Source of the DNA: Undaria pinnatifida | Lineage: Eukaryota; Sar; Phaeophyceae; Laminariales; Alariaceae | Reading direction: 5' to 3' | NCBI GenBank assembly: GCA_012845835.1 | Contig: JABAKD010000004.1 | Location: 3,380,433-3,444,432, forward strand | DNA: 64,000 nt | Shown: in pieces, positions 18,173 to 30,000 of the stretch | How the letters are laid out: each line of letters begins with the position of its first letter | Numbering within the stretch: the first letter of the stretch is position 1 | Notes under the pieces: generated by a model | Database searches by the model: none | The model's input: only the letters and a program-made list of their open reading frames with translations | Told to the model about the DNA's origin: nothing | Program-made: the position numbers and the translations under genes

Positions 18173-20159
18173 TGGCAATAAGTTAGTGTGAGAACGGGAC
18201 GAGTCAGTCTAAGCCGAGTTCTAGAACCTAGCTTTGACCACCGACTAAATTATGGCAATGAGTTCATGAGAAGGACAAAATACAACATCGGAGGACTAGT
18301 ACTACCGCAGAAACCTGTCTCGTCTCCCTCTGTGCGAAACGTGTTCGATGAAACGCAATTATTGTGGCCGTTTAGGGTTCCCTGCTGCCTATAGGCGAAA
18401 GGTGCGGCTGATGCACAAAGAGCAGAATGCATCGATTGGACGGGGCTGACGCGCAAGCGGCATGCGTCGATTTTCATTGGCAGTCAGAAGCCGTACGCTC
18501 GTTACGCGCGTCATCACAGCAATGTATGGGCGCGGAGTTAACTTATCGGGTTTCTGTACATCGAAGGCGTCCGTGCTTATTTTTTTATGTTTTGCTTTCT
18601 TTGACGATTGCGGCCTGAGCTTCTCTTAGTTTTTGTTTTGCTCATGATTCCACGTCGTTTCAAACAAATGTACGTGCCCGGTGCTGATGGGATGGATGCC
18701 AACCGGAGGGTTTTGCGCGGCGCGACGTGGCTGTTAAAACAACGTTTTCACCCGTCCGACAGATCATCGATCCCCACGTGATGATATAGATTCTTCAGGG
18801 AAGATCTGTATGGTCTAGCTTCTGCTACCGGGTGGGGGTCGTACGATGTGCATCATCTAGCACGTGATTCCTGGGTTGGATGTGCCCTCTATGTGTACAG
18901 ATTCTGCACATCTCGTAACGGCAGAGATACAGGATCTACTGCAGATTATCTAGATGATCTAGATCGTGATCTGTCCGACGTGTGGAACATTTTACTAGAA
19001 AAGTATCCCTCACTTTTACGAGTATGTTGTCCCTATCAGGTTTTGATTTTTCAACAACCACGTGCCTGAGGCTGGTTGGTTGATGAATGCCGAGCAGACG
19101 GTTTGGTCGGTGCGCGGCGCGACCTGGACGTGATATCGTGAACACTCTTACTAAAATTATTTACGCAAAAAATATTCGACACTGCTGTAAAATTCCAAGT
19201 AGGGTGACACCCCCCAAACTCCTAGTGGTTGGTTGCAATTCGAACGAAACGCACTTTGACTACGAGGTACCGCCAATACTATCCTGTCCTCTGCGTGCAG
19301 TAGATATCGCGTGCTATGATGAAAGTTAGCACTTTTCGGTTATCTTGTTTTTCTGAATTTTGTTGTGACGGGGCTCCATCTCATGTGCTAAATCATTTAG
19401 ATCATCCGGCTCCTACCCGGCAACATGATTTAAAGGCCACACAGATCACGTAGACCAGGGATCTGTCTTCTCCTCTGAAAGACACAGATTATGCACAGAT
19501 CAACGATCTGATCTGCCCGATGTGTTATCAGTCACTTTCACAACATCTCATATCGGCCAGCAACACTCGATGAAAAATCGACGAGCAGTGGAATTGCTCA
19601 ACCTTATGCGCGATAAAAATTCAATTAAGATACCCCAGGGTCTACAGCACATGGTCTGCTGTAGAGACCATTTGTTCAGGGCGGGGGAACTGTTTAAGTT
19701 AGTCTGCGGAGCATTCTAAACCCTCAATTTATACTGCATACACCCTCAAAGCAAATCAACTCAATTTATACTGACGCCAGAGCGCGAATTTCTACCGAAA
19801 CAATCTTCCCGGCAATACCTTGCGACTGAGACCAGCACGTGCTCAAACGACCAACCCCTCCCCGACTCCCATAACCATCACATACAGCCCCGCGCACCCC
19901 CCCAGTATCCACAACCGCCATCACCCCCAGCCAACACTACGCCAGGCGTATAGCAGCGATTTCGGGGCTCGAAGCTACTGTCAGCTGTTGCTATCCAGAC
20001 AATACGCCGCCCGGAACCCTCCCCTAAAAAACGCGAACAATCAAATGCGACAACGGTGAGGGGGGTGTGGCACACACACCCTTGTTGCTGTGCTCGCTCG
20101 CAGGTGTTTAGCCCGTGCACCGCGCTTCAACTCAATCGGAGCCGCCACACACATGCAGG
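18173..20159. other. Intergenic region without a gene
   Basis: No coding exon is supported. Segments at 18690 and 19090 share GATGCC-CGGNGGGTTTTG/GCGCGGCGCGACSTGG. GATCTG/CAGATC-rich stretches at 18770-19000 and 19385-19525 look like decayed copies of one another. Confidence 0.4.
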
Positions 20160-20520
20160 ATGAGCCTCTTCCTCCTACTACGTACCACTGGGGGTTTGGG
20201 CTGGGTGAGGCGTTTCCTCCTGCAGGGGTCTGGGCTGAGTGAGAAGCGCCTTCACCTACTGGGGGGTGGGTTGCTTGCCTGCCTGCTACGTGGCTACTGG
20301 CGTTCGATCTGCTTGTCTTCCTGCTGCTTTGCTCGGTGTCTCATTCCTTCCTACTGGGGTTTGGGCAGCTTGTCTTCCTGCCGCATGGCTACTGGGGTTT
20401 TCGCTGGATGAGGCGTTTCCTCCTACCATCGACGTTTGGGCTGCTTGCTTTCCTGCGGTGTGTGTTGGATGAGGCTTTTCCTCCTACTGGGGTTTGGACT
20501 GTTTTTCTTCCTCCTGCTTG
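20160..20520 (+). repeat. Irregular minisatellite
   Basis: Units built from CCTACTGGGGTTTGGGCTG and GGATGAGGCGTTTCCTCCT alternate about six times in this 360-bp stretch. Confidence 0.65.
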
Positions 20521-20654
20521 GCCGCGCCCTGCCCTGCTTTTCGCAATTCCACCACGGCGCACGAGACGAAGTACGTGCCGTAAGCAGTGCCCGCTAGAAG
20601 CGACATAACAGCCGCTTTGTGGGCCAGGTCTAACGCGATTTTCCCCCCAGACAT

Positions 20655-20800
20655 GATGGCACCGCCGCCGTCGCCGCCGCCGCTGCTGCTTCTGCTGCTG
20701 CTGCCGCTGGTGCTACTATGGCTGCTGCTGCTGCTCCAGCTGCTGCTATTGCTACTGTTGCTATATACTGCTACTGCTGTTGCTGCTTGTGCCGCGATCC
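20655..20800 (+). repeat. CTG/CCG trinucleotide-rich tract
   Basis: Interrupted CTG, CCG and CTA repeats, about 145 bp, similar in composition to the interior of the TIR element at 7.6-8.6 kb. Confidence 0.6.
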
Positions 20801-20819
20801 CATGGTGAAAATTAGGAGA

Positions 20820-22120
20820 AGCCGGCAGAGTTTACCAACACGCCCGACACATGTCGTGTGCAGGGAATGGAAGACGAAATGAGACGCAAGAGCAACCCGA
20901 CCGAGAGCACGGGGAAGGGGACGGGAGGGGGGGCAAGGGAGGGGGAGGGGGGGGGGGGGGATCGAAGAGTTTAGCCGTTTTAGAGTAGTTCGCCGGGTGA
21001 AATATAGGTGCTGTTCATCCTTAGTGTCGGATATCGTACCGAAAAAAACGATAAATCTTATATAGAGTATCAACATGTACATGAAGACGTGGAGGATTAC
21101 GCGGAGGCTGCACGCGAGCAGCCGAAAAGTCCGTTTTAGACCAGGTTTTGAGCCGTCTTGGAAACACCTCGAGCTGAGGCCCACCTCTCGGCGCGTTGTT
21201 TCATGGACGTGCCTCACCTTGCTCGCCCCTCCCGACTCTGCCGGGGGCGGCCTCGGCCGGTCTCGCTTCGTGCACTGACAGCTCCTTCTAAATAATGTTT
21301 TGGCCAAAATTACGTTCCGAGATGTCACGTACGTAAGGTCGTACGCGAAAAGATACCAAAGTCTGTCTCATAATCAGCCGTTCTTGCACGGCAGTCGACG
21401 GGTAGCCTCGAAGTTTTCTTACCACAGGCCGCGAAAAAAATTCGACGTGAACCCGTTTTTTTTTTCTTGATATGTTCTGCCCTTTACGTTCGAGCATCGG
21501 TGTGTATCCCATTTTCCTTTGCGTTTCTTTTTCTTTTTCTTTTTTTTCCCTCTTTTTTTCATTCTATAACTACCGGCTCAAAGTGAAAAAAAATGTCAAA
21601 TTACGCATATTACATCGTACTGGATACTGCTTGTTGTTTGTTGGACTGCTGGTGCTGTCGCTGCTGTTATTGTTGAAATTACACGTACACAAGAGTTGTG
21701 CGGCGGCTGCTGCTGTTACGAACGAGTATTACTATTATTAATAGGTAACGGCAACGTCACCAAGAAGATCCAATAATCCCGGCATGCTCTTCGGTTCCCT
21801 TCACGAGTATGGTACACTCCTCCCTCCCATCTTTTTGCTACGAATCTGATGGCAGGAGTTCGAACCTCAGCATGCCCTCGATCTCCTTTAATTTTCGCTT
21901 TTTTCTATATGCAATTCTTATTTGCTTGGTGTATCTCGACACAACTAAAATAGCTCTCGGATGCGCGTCTTACATACTGGAAATAGTGCTCGAACTAGAT
22001 TTTTAGTTTCCTGGAAGCTGCATGCTGCCGTACGAAACGTTTATTCCCGAGAAACGTAATTTATCCCTAAAGGATTTTCAAGAGCTCAATACACTGTTCT
22101 AATACACTGTTCTAGTACTT
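20820..22120. other. Intergenic stretch without a supported gene
   Basis: Mixed composition, with a G-rich run at 20925-20960 and T-rich stretches near 21540. No element or exon is recognised. Confidence 0.35.
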
Positions 22121-22129
22121 TAATCCTAG

Positions 22130-23160
22130 GGCAAAAGAAACAACTGGAACAAGCATCGCTGCTAAAAAAGAGCAAAAAAACAGCGTACGAGTAGCGACGG
22201 CAGCCAAGCAACGGCGGCGCCAGCAAAGACAACCGCAGTGCCGCCGCTGCTATCCCGCCCCAGCAAGACGGCAGCCAAGCAACGGCGGCACCAGCAGAGA
22301 TAACCGCAGTGCCGCCGCTGCTATCCCGCTCCAGGAAGCAGCAGCACAGTAAACAGCATTGCTCGCGGAAGCTAGCGGCGGCATCTTCGTCAGCAACAAT
22401 AACACGCAGCACCAGTACCAGCACCGGCAACAGCAACAGCAACAGCTTCCATTTTTGTTTTTGTTTTTCCAATTTTGGGACCGCCTTCGCACGAGCATTC
22501 TTCTGGTCGCGTGCTGCTGCTTCTTGCTGCTGCGCACAGCGCTGCGCACAGCGTACGCACGCCACCGCGCCGGCGCGCTCCGCTCCGAGCACGCCCGGCG
22601 CCCGACACTTAGACGGCGGCGGCCTCACACCGCGCCGCCGCTGCTGCTGCTGCTGTTGTTGCTGCTGCTATGGCGTTCCGGTGGAATTGGAATGATACAC
22701 AAGCTGTCCTGTTGTCATGGTCTGTGAACATAGCGGAACGAACACGAGTACGAGTAGCCACTTCAGAAAGATTATCCACGACACCAAGCGAGCGAGAAAA
22801 CACCGTCGTAGCAGCGGGCCGCCGGGCGACCCGCTGGCACACCCCAACGCCGCTCATCCACGTCATACTCTAGCTACACCTCTCGAGTCTGTGCTCTCTC
22901 AGCGGGTATTGGGCTGTGTCGATACAGCAAGCAGCAGGCAGCTGGTGGTGCGATTAGAGCTGCGTCGGACAAATGCTCGGCGCGTTGTAGGCCAATAAAA
23001 CAGAGAGACAAAAAGTAGCGCACGTTCGATCAAATCCTACTTCGATAAAAGTACTTTTTTGCTGTTTTCGGAGAAAATACCGCAAATCCTACATTCGGGA
23101 AATTTTTTTAAGCATTTCTACCAAGAAAGTTTTTCGCAGTCACTCTATTAAAACGCTCCT
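22130..23160 (+). mobile_element. Non-autonomous TIR element, diverged copy 2
   Basis: Shares interior landmarks with 7615-8642 in the same order: GCTATCCC, CAACAGCTTCCATTTTTG, CCACCGCGCCGGC, CCGAGCACGCCCGGCG, GTGGAATT, CGCTGGC-CAACGCCGCTC and CTACACCTCTCGAG. The right end (TTTTTCGCAGTCACTC) resembles the copy-1 inverted repeat. The left end is not identifiable, and a local duplication (22195-22325) expands the start. Confidence 0.6.
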
Positions 23161-23190
23161 TTATCTTTTAATAAGTTTTTCTAACGAGGT

Positions 23191-23260
23191 CAGCTGTGAG
23201 TTCGACGAGTTTAGGATACTTAACCTTGCAAGCTGCGTACTACATCGATCGCCCGTTTTG
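23191..23260 (-). repeat. Copy of the hairpin-element family
   Basis: GTCAGCTGTGAGTTCGACGAGTTTAGGAT, then CTTGCAAGCTGCGTACTACATCGATCG: both family blocks in reverse orientation. Confidence 0.55.
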
Positions 23261-24130
23261 AGTAAGTTTCATGAGTGAGGATCTAAGATAAGATTACATT
23301 ACAAGTATAGACTAGGTAGACTAATTACATTTCTTTCCACGCATGGACCAAGTGTTAGATTGGCAATACGACAATCGTCTATTTAAGTGTCTATTAATAG
23401 TGATAATAACAATAATAACTTTGTTGTGGGGAAACAAAGTAGTCTACATTACGACTGGTCAATGGCCATCTGATCATACCTACTCTGCTTATCACTACTC
23501 GTACTGAGCACTAGTCTACTGCTGTTTGCTGCTCTGTGGACAGTGCACAGCAGTCAGTGGGCATCGACAAGCGGAAAGAGGGACGAAAACACACCACTAT
23601 AATCTGTGCGCTGTACTCGTCCTGCTGCACTCCTGAAATATGTAGGGTGGGAGGGGGGACACCGTCCATCTGATTGCCGTATCCTCACCTGTGTCCTGTA
23701 TTCCTCCCTTCCTTCCAGTCTCCTTCGTTAGGTCGTTAGCGGGACTTCTACAGCAACAAAAGCTCTACTGGACGCAGCAAGCACCAGCAGAGCAGCAGAG
23801 GTTCGGCGTCAGCTCTTGAAGCGCTCGCCTAAAGCTTAAGCTTTCCTTTACCAGCGACAACACCGACAACTGCCCGGGTTACAGGAAGCAGTGGGCGAGG
23901 AGTGCGCCGGAGCTCTGCGCGGTGTGAGCTGTTGCGGCAGCGGTACTAAGTACTGGGGGAGTGACTCTGGGGACGCGGGCACGCAGGAGCAATCCATGAG
24001 CAGCTGAAAGAACGCCATCAGAACCTTTCGAACTCCCTCGCGGGTACTGAAACAAAGTATGTTAACAAATATTAACACATCCAGTACACATCCAGTATAT
24101 TTCCGGACAATCGTAAACTAGCCTTGTGAT

Positions 24131-24215
24131 ATTTGCAAGCTGCGTGTGATGCTTCGATCGTGCGTGCTACAGGTTGTGCATGTCCTCAAGAGTCTTCATG
24201 AAGGATGTAGGTCGG
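24131..24215 (-). repeat. Copy of the hairpin-element family with its flank
   Basis: ATTTGCAAGCTGCGTGTGAT, CGATCGTGCGTGCTAC, GTTGTGCATGTCCTCAA and GGATGTAGGTCGG match the right arm and right flank of the hairpin at 60129-60335 in order. Confidence 0.65.
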
Positions 24216-24954
24216 TGGATTTCCTTAGTAATACCAGGAGGGCAAACAGAACAGGATATATTAATAGTCTAATTAAATTTTGTTTTGTTTTGGCAGTTTG
24301 TTCGCAAAAAGAAGTATGTTGTGTAAGAAAAATCGTTTCAAGATCGTCCTGTCTCTTGGCTCTCGGGTATCACACCCAGGGAGTCAACAATCATGCAATA
24401 GACTATACCTGGTGTCATTCATGATGTCATATCTGGTACAGCAGTAGTACGCGTGTTATGGAAATGTTAGCACCAAAGCCATTATGATTTAATGTTCCGT
24501 AGCACTGCTCTTGTGTATCGTAGATCTCTTATGTGTCGGTTCGAGTGTAACGTACGTATGTGTGCGGAGGAATTACTTCCGTAGGATTCTCCGCTTGATA
24601 TCCAGGTAACTCACTCTCTCGTGTGGCTCTCTCTTGCAGACCTTTGCGGATCATAGCTGTGCTGGTCATCCTGGGAAGCAGCCGTTGTCTGGGCTCCTGC
24701 AACTCTGCGCTTTATAGTATATCTGTGCGGATTGGCCAAATTAAGCGCCACCATTGTACTATTCAACATCTTCTCTACATCTCGGAAGCACTTCTTCTTC
24801 CAGGCTATCCTCTCGCACCGTGCCATCACCTCGACTAACGTCGACGGCACAGCCTCTCAAACCACCGTGCCAGGGTATCACACATTATCCATGACAACGC
24901 GATCGAGGTGTTACGCTTCGTAAGCTTAGTTAAATTTGCAAGGTTAGTTTCGTG

Positions 24955-25030
24955 AAACGCGCGATCGGAGTACTACACGCAGAGCTTGCACCTGTGCAGC
25001 TCGAAAGCGTAAGTTTAAAACAATCGGTTT
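24955..25030 (+). repeat. Copy of the hairpin-element family
   Basis: ACGCGCGATCGGAGTACTAC, then GCAGAGCTTGCA and GTTTAAAAC: the left-flank order of the family. Confidence 0.5.
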
Positions 25031-25489
25031 CACAACCAACCGGCGTGTTCTTCATGTTTCCGTTAGTACGATGTGTATGCGCGTAGTCAGTGCGGTGTAT
25101 GCGCTGTCTGTACTGCGCAGACAGTTGTAGTACCTGGTATTAATAATAGTCGTAGTGCTGGTGAGAGCATGCGATCACAAGCTTCCGCTAGTAGGATGCA
25201 CGGCCGTGAAGCCCGTTGTTGTTGGGTCAGCAATTTCACGAACGAACACATGACCGAAGGCGGTGTGTGCGGTGAAAGTATCGCAGCTTCAACCCACCTT
25301 TCGGGGAAAAGCTTGATCATGAGGTGTTTCCTTCGTGCGCATAAGTATGTGAACAGATGAGCGCTATGTTTTGTGACCACTCACTGGAGGATGGTTGCTT
25401 CTCTCTCGATCCTTCGATAAAAGCATTCATTCAGCGTTAATTTTGCTGCGATATCATTAGACTATCACATAGACTATATTACAAAACAA

Positions 25490-26380
25490 TAAAAAAGCAG
25501 TCTCTTCTCTGCATCCTTCCACGTCCCGCCAAGCGCCTACACAACACATTCCATGAAGCGTTCACGAAACCGACCCACTTCACGACACGACGGTTCGAGG
25601 CAGACCCGACCGTTTACTCTGCTGTCGACACCACATTTGCACATCCTCGAGTCACTCCTACGCTCCTTCCGCGTCCACTCTCTATACTCCACTGCCACAA
25701 ACGGCTACTGGTAGCGTCCCACCCCCACCACCACCACCACCTCTCACATCCACTCGCGCCTCAGACGTCCAGTACTGCGACCGTAGCGCCAACACATCAC
25801 CAAACACCACAGCACACACGACGATGGTTCAGGCAGACCAGAGTGCTGATATCGCTGTTGCTACAACTCAACACACGCGATGACGGTTCGAGCTGTCGCT
25901 TGCCTCGACGAGCCGCAAACGTCTCACTGGCCACCCCTCCCGCCCCCTTCCCCGCCACACCTACACCCCTCGCTCCCAGGGCGTTCAGTACAACATAAGA
26001 CAACAACACAGTACAACATATAACGATGATTTTACTCGAGCTTTCGTGGTCTCTTCAGCGCCGCCACATCACAACATACCGCATCGTTCAAAAAATCGTC
26101 AGTACATATCCTCCATCAAACCACACAACCGAAGAAACGCCACAGAACACCAGAAACCACTAGAAAATAAATCTTCCCTCCTCAGAATTTTGGGTCAGTT
26201 GTTTCACTCCCAACACGCTATTTCACCTCACAAACCACCAGCAAACAGTGCTATTTGGATACACCACCCCTCTACCCCAGGCTCTCGATATTTCACCTTT
26301 TGGCCTAGGCCGCATATCGCACTAACCTTGAACCAAAGCCCCCGCCATAGTATCACCCTAAAGAGTATCGCAATAGTATC
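25490..26380. other. C/A-rich intergenic region without a gene
   Basis: CCAC/CACA-rich low-complexity DNA. Open frames on the plus strand (for example 26046-26435) have no domain and simply follow composition. Confidence 0.4.
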
Positions 26381-26399
26381 GAAGGGCAAGCTTCGGGAA

Positions 26400-26530
26400 C
26401 TCGAAGAGGGTCAACTGGTTTCGTCGTTAGGTTGAGAAGGGGGCTCGCGATTGGCTCTCAACCTCGGCATCGACCTGTGGCTCGTACTTGGAGGGTGGGG
26501 TGTACGATCCCCCCCGCCGAATCATCGCGG
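26400..26530 (-). other. Possible extra terminal exon of the unknown gene
   Basis: After a TTTGAG acceptor-like site the minus strand reads MIRRGGSYTPPSKYEPQVD, then AEVESQSRAPFST and a stop. It looks like a polar C-terminal tail. It would belong to the gene at 26920-32638 only if exon 7 splices onward instead of ending at its stop. I could not match the phases, so this is a weak suggestion. Confidence 0.2.
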
Positions 26531-26844
26531 CTCAAATATATTCGCCCCGCGATGACAACGACAAGCAGTAAATAAATGCTACTTTAGCTTGCCAACAACA
26601 ATCGCAACAACAGCAACAACAACCACAGCAAACAACAATCGATGCGCTCGCATTTTACTCATCGAGTGCACAATGTGTCAGCCTCTTACACGGGTAAACG
26701 ACCCGATCTCACCCCCCGCGCACGCGCTCCCGCTGGCACGCCTGCCAGTGTTGGGGTTGAGGAGGTCTGATACATCTCGTTTCGCATGGCGTCGAGGACG
26801 TAGCCGTAAGAATACAGCCGGCTCAGTCATCGGTGGTTGGCCTA

Positions 26845-26955
26845 GTACACGATGCTTGCCCTGATGTGATTGGCCTGGTACATCATGCAGGCTGTAACAC
26901 CGCCGACCTACTGTGCAGCCTAGTACATAATGCTTGCGGTGATGCAGTTGGCGAC
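26845..26955. repeat. Tandem copies of the exon 7 tail of the unknown gene
   Basis: Three units CCTRGTACAYRATGC, each followed by a GTRATG-TTGG-type sequence, start near 26858, 26874 and 26919. The last overlaps the coding end (minus strand ...NCITASIMY and stop). Confidence 0.6.
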
Positions 26956-27019
26956 GTTGAAGGTGTCGATCTCTTTGAGCCCGAGGTACAGCTGGCGGTA
27001 GAAGGGCTTGCGCATGCGC
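26920..27019 (-). CDS. Unknown gene, exon 7
   Basis: Acceptor TTCCGCAG, then GCGCATGCGCAAG. Encodes RMRKPFYRQLYLGLKEIDTF then NVANCITASIMY and TAG. A GC-type donor (ACC/GCAAGC) lies eight codons from the stop, so onward splicing cannot be excluded. Confidence 0.6.
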
Positions 27020-30000
27020 CTGCGGAAAAACGAAAAACAAAACAACGACGCCGTTTGTTGGTTGAGTCGTTCTACATTAGTCCCCCCAACTTTTCTTTAA
27101 CGAAATCGCCGGCTTCAAAACCAGCTCCCGGCCGTACCTCCTGAAATACGGTGCCCCTTGCAAAGACGTCATCGTTCGTTAGACCTTTTGCACACAAGGA
27201 AATATATAGTTGGATTTTTTTTCAATACGTAGTATCCTTCCTTGTGTCGAGCAGCCATGAAACGTTCGTCAGAGAAAATCGCTGGTTTTGGCGGGGGCTA
27301 TCGTAGAATCAGTCTTTTGATGGATATGCTTGTTGAATCGGGCGAAAAAATGTAAGGGTCAACTCCTAAGACCAACAACGGTCGGCTAGGGAACGCCGCC
27401 ATTAAAAGAAAAAAGAACCAAAACGCGCTGGGTGGGCGGAAGGGAAGAAAATACCACCAGCAGCAGAATCTTCCAGCCCCCCGCATGCTTTGCTTCTCCT
27501 CCCCAGGTATCAAGAGCGAATGAACACTCACCAGATCTTGTTGTTCCAGAAGGGGTTCAGGGTGGGCTCGACCCACATGTATCGCCAACAGGTGCTCTCG
27601 TAGTGATCGTACCTAACACAAGGGAACGGGGACGAGACCGGGGGGATGGCGGGGGGGGGTACTCACTTTTTTGCTTGCCTTACAGAGGTATAGCACCACG
27701 GAGCACAGTTCCTCCAATAAAAAATTGGGCATTTGTTTTTAATAATCGCCGGGGGCGGGGCGGGGGGATCGAAGATGTTACTCGCCCACCCACCTCCCAG
27801 GCTTCCCCCCCCCCCCCCCCCCCCTGCCTATCTCCCTCTACCCCGTTAGGGCAAAAGGCCTCCCGCACGCTCGCATCTGCCGTCAGCCGAACAACACTGC
27901 CTGGATTTAGGTCTACGATATTGAAATTGGATAGTTCCTGGGTAGTCAGAAAAATTTGGCCCAAATGTAGGTACCGGGGATGGCGTGGGGCTAGGGGTTG
28001 AATCACGTGCCCCACGTCGCACGGCGGAGGACCAAATCGACCTCAACCTAAACCAACCGGGATAAACCCAACCCAACCGAACCCAATCCAACAATTAAGC
28101 CCAGCTCAAATCAATCCACCAAACCAAAAACCGGCCCAGCTTGATCCACCAGCCCAACCCAACCCAAGCCCAGGAGTGTTCGCTACGGTAGGGTGCCCCT
28201 TGCCACCCCGACGCCATCGTCCGATAGTCCCTTTCTTTGCAAACAAGAACATTCATGCGTGGAGGATTTAATAGCACCCTTCCTCGTGTCGAGCATGAAG
28301 GGTGTCGAGCAGCTATGAAACGTTCGATCGCTGGTTTTGCGGGGAGCTATCGTAGAATCAGTCCTCACCAGGTGCCGGGGATGCCATGGGGGTCGGGGTT
28401 GAAGTACATGCCCCACATCACACGGTGGAGGAGAACGTGGTCGGTGGCGTGCATGATGCAGGACAAGAAGAGGCCCTCGTGCATGTCAGGGGGGATATCG
28501 TTCTTCTTCATCACCCTGGAGCGAATCAAAGCATAGGAAGGAGTCGTTTTTTGTTTTTGTTTTTGGGGGGGGCGTGGTTAACTATCTAAAACAAGCGATC
28601 GTGATGCCGGACAGGAAGACGCCCTCGTGCGCGTACGGGGGATATAGTTCCCCTTCAATCACCCTGGAACAAAAATCGATACAGTAGTGGGAGTCGTTGT
28701 ACGGTAGAGCCCCCCCATACGTTTGTTTCGCCTGTAACGTTTGTTTCGCCTGTTTTCTAAACCAGCTCCCGGCCGTATCTACTGAAGTACGGTGCGCCTT
28801 GCCACCCCGACGTCATCGTGAGATAGTCCTTTGCAAACTGGTTCGAGTGGGGCTGGGATAACGCTATATTCGTGGGGACTTTTTCTCTTGCATAAATTGA
28901 CTTGCGGAGAGCGCGAGAGCGTGAGTTAGCAACATTCGATGAAAAATCGACGAGGAGTGGGATTGCAACAAAAAAAACAGCAACACGCTAGGGTGCTGGA
29001 AGGATCGGGCGTGTGCTCTCTTCAAAATGATGCGCCCGCCTCTGTATTTTATTGGGCCTAGTGACGGAGAAACGGGAACCAAGCGGACGTTTAAGCTGCC
29101 CAAAAAATATTCCACACTTAAGAAAACGTATTTGATATCCCAGTTACGTCGCGGCTCTCACTTGGTCAGAACGATACGAGCGTTGATGAGGTAGTCCGCG
29201 AAGGGAAGGTCGAGGCCAGCCCAGCGAGCCTTGTCGGCGTGGTCTGGCCCAAGCATGTCCATGTTGTGGCACTCGGCCACCAGAGAATCACGCGTGGGGA
29301 TGGTGCCGAGCCCCATCCACTGGTTGCCTTCGTTCCTGCGGTGGTGACGGTTTTGGTGTTGACGGTTTCAGTTTATTACCAGGATTTATGTTACAATGCC
29401 GTGGGACAGGAAATAATCGGTCAGGAGGAAAAAAACCGCGGTTCGCCGTTCGGAAAAAATGAATTAAAATGGAAAGCAGCAAAATGTCGAAAAGAGCGGC
29501 ACAGCCGCGCGTTTTTGACCAAACGCGCGCGAGTGGGTTCCACGGCGCGCGAGAAAAAACTCGACCAAAGGATACCGCAGCAAACGTATCGCCTACAACA
29601 GTGCTGCTTCCTATATGCCTGGTATTAGTACGAATGCCTGGTATTAGCATGAGCTATTTTCGGATTTTACCTTGGGTCGGACATGGGTCCCGACTTTCCA
29701 TAGAGAAGACCGTAGTGCAGGGCAGTGGTGGTCCATGTAGACTCCGCCAGCTTGTCACGAACGCGGTCATCAAGAAGGATGCGGTCTGCGAGGCCATTAC
29801 CCATGGTGTGCGACTTCGTGTGCGTGCCCGCGGTGTGGTACTGGAAAAGAAGCGCAAACATCTTCTCCCTCTCGTAAAAGTTAACTCCGTTGACCTCGAA
29901 AGAGTGGATCGTGGAGCTCCATTTGCCGGCCTTGGACCCTTCCCCGTCCCTTTGGCGACCGGGGACGCCGCCGCCCATCCCCTCCCTCCTGCGCGTTTTC

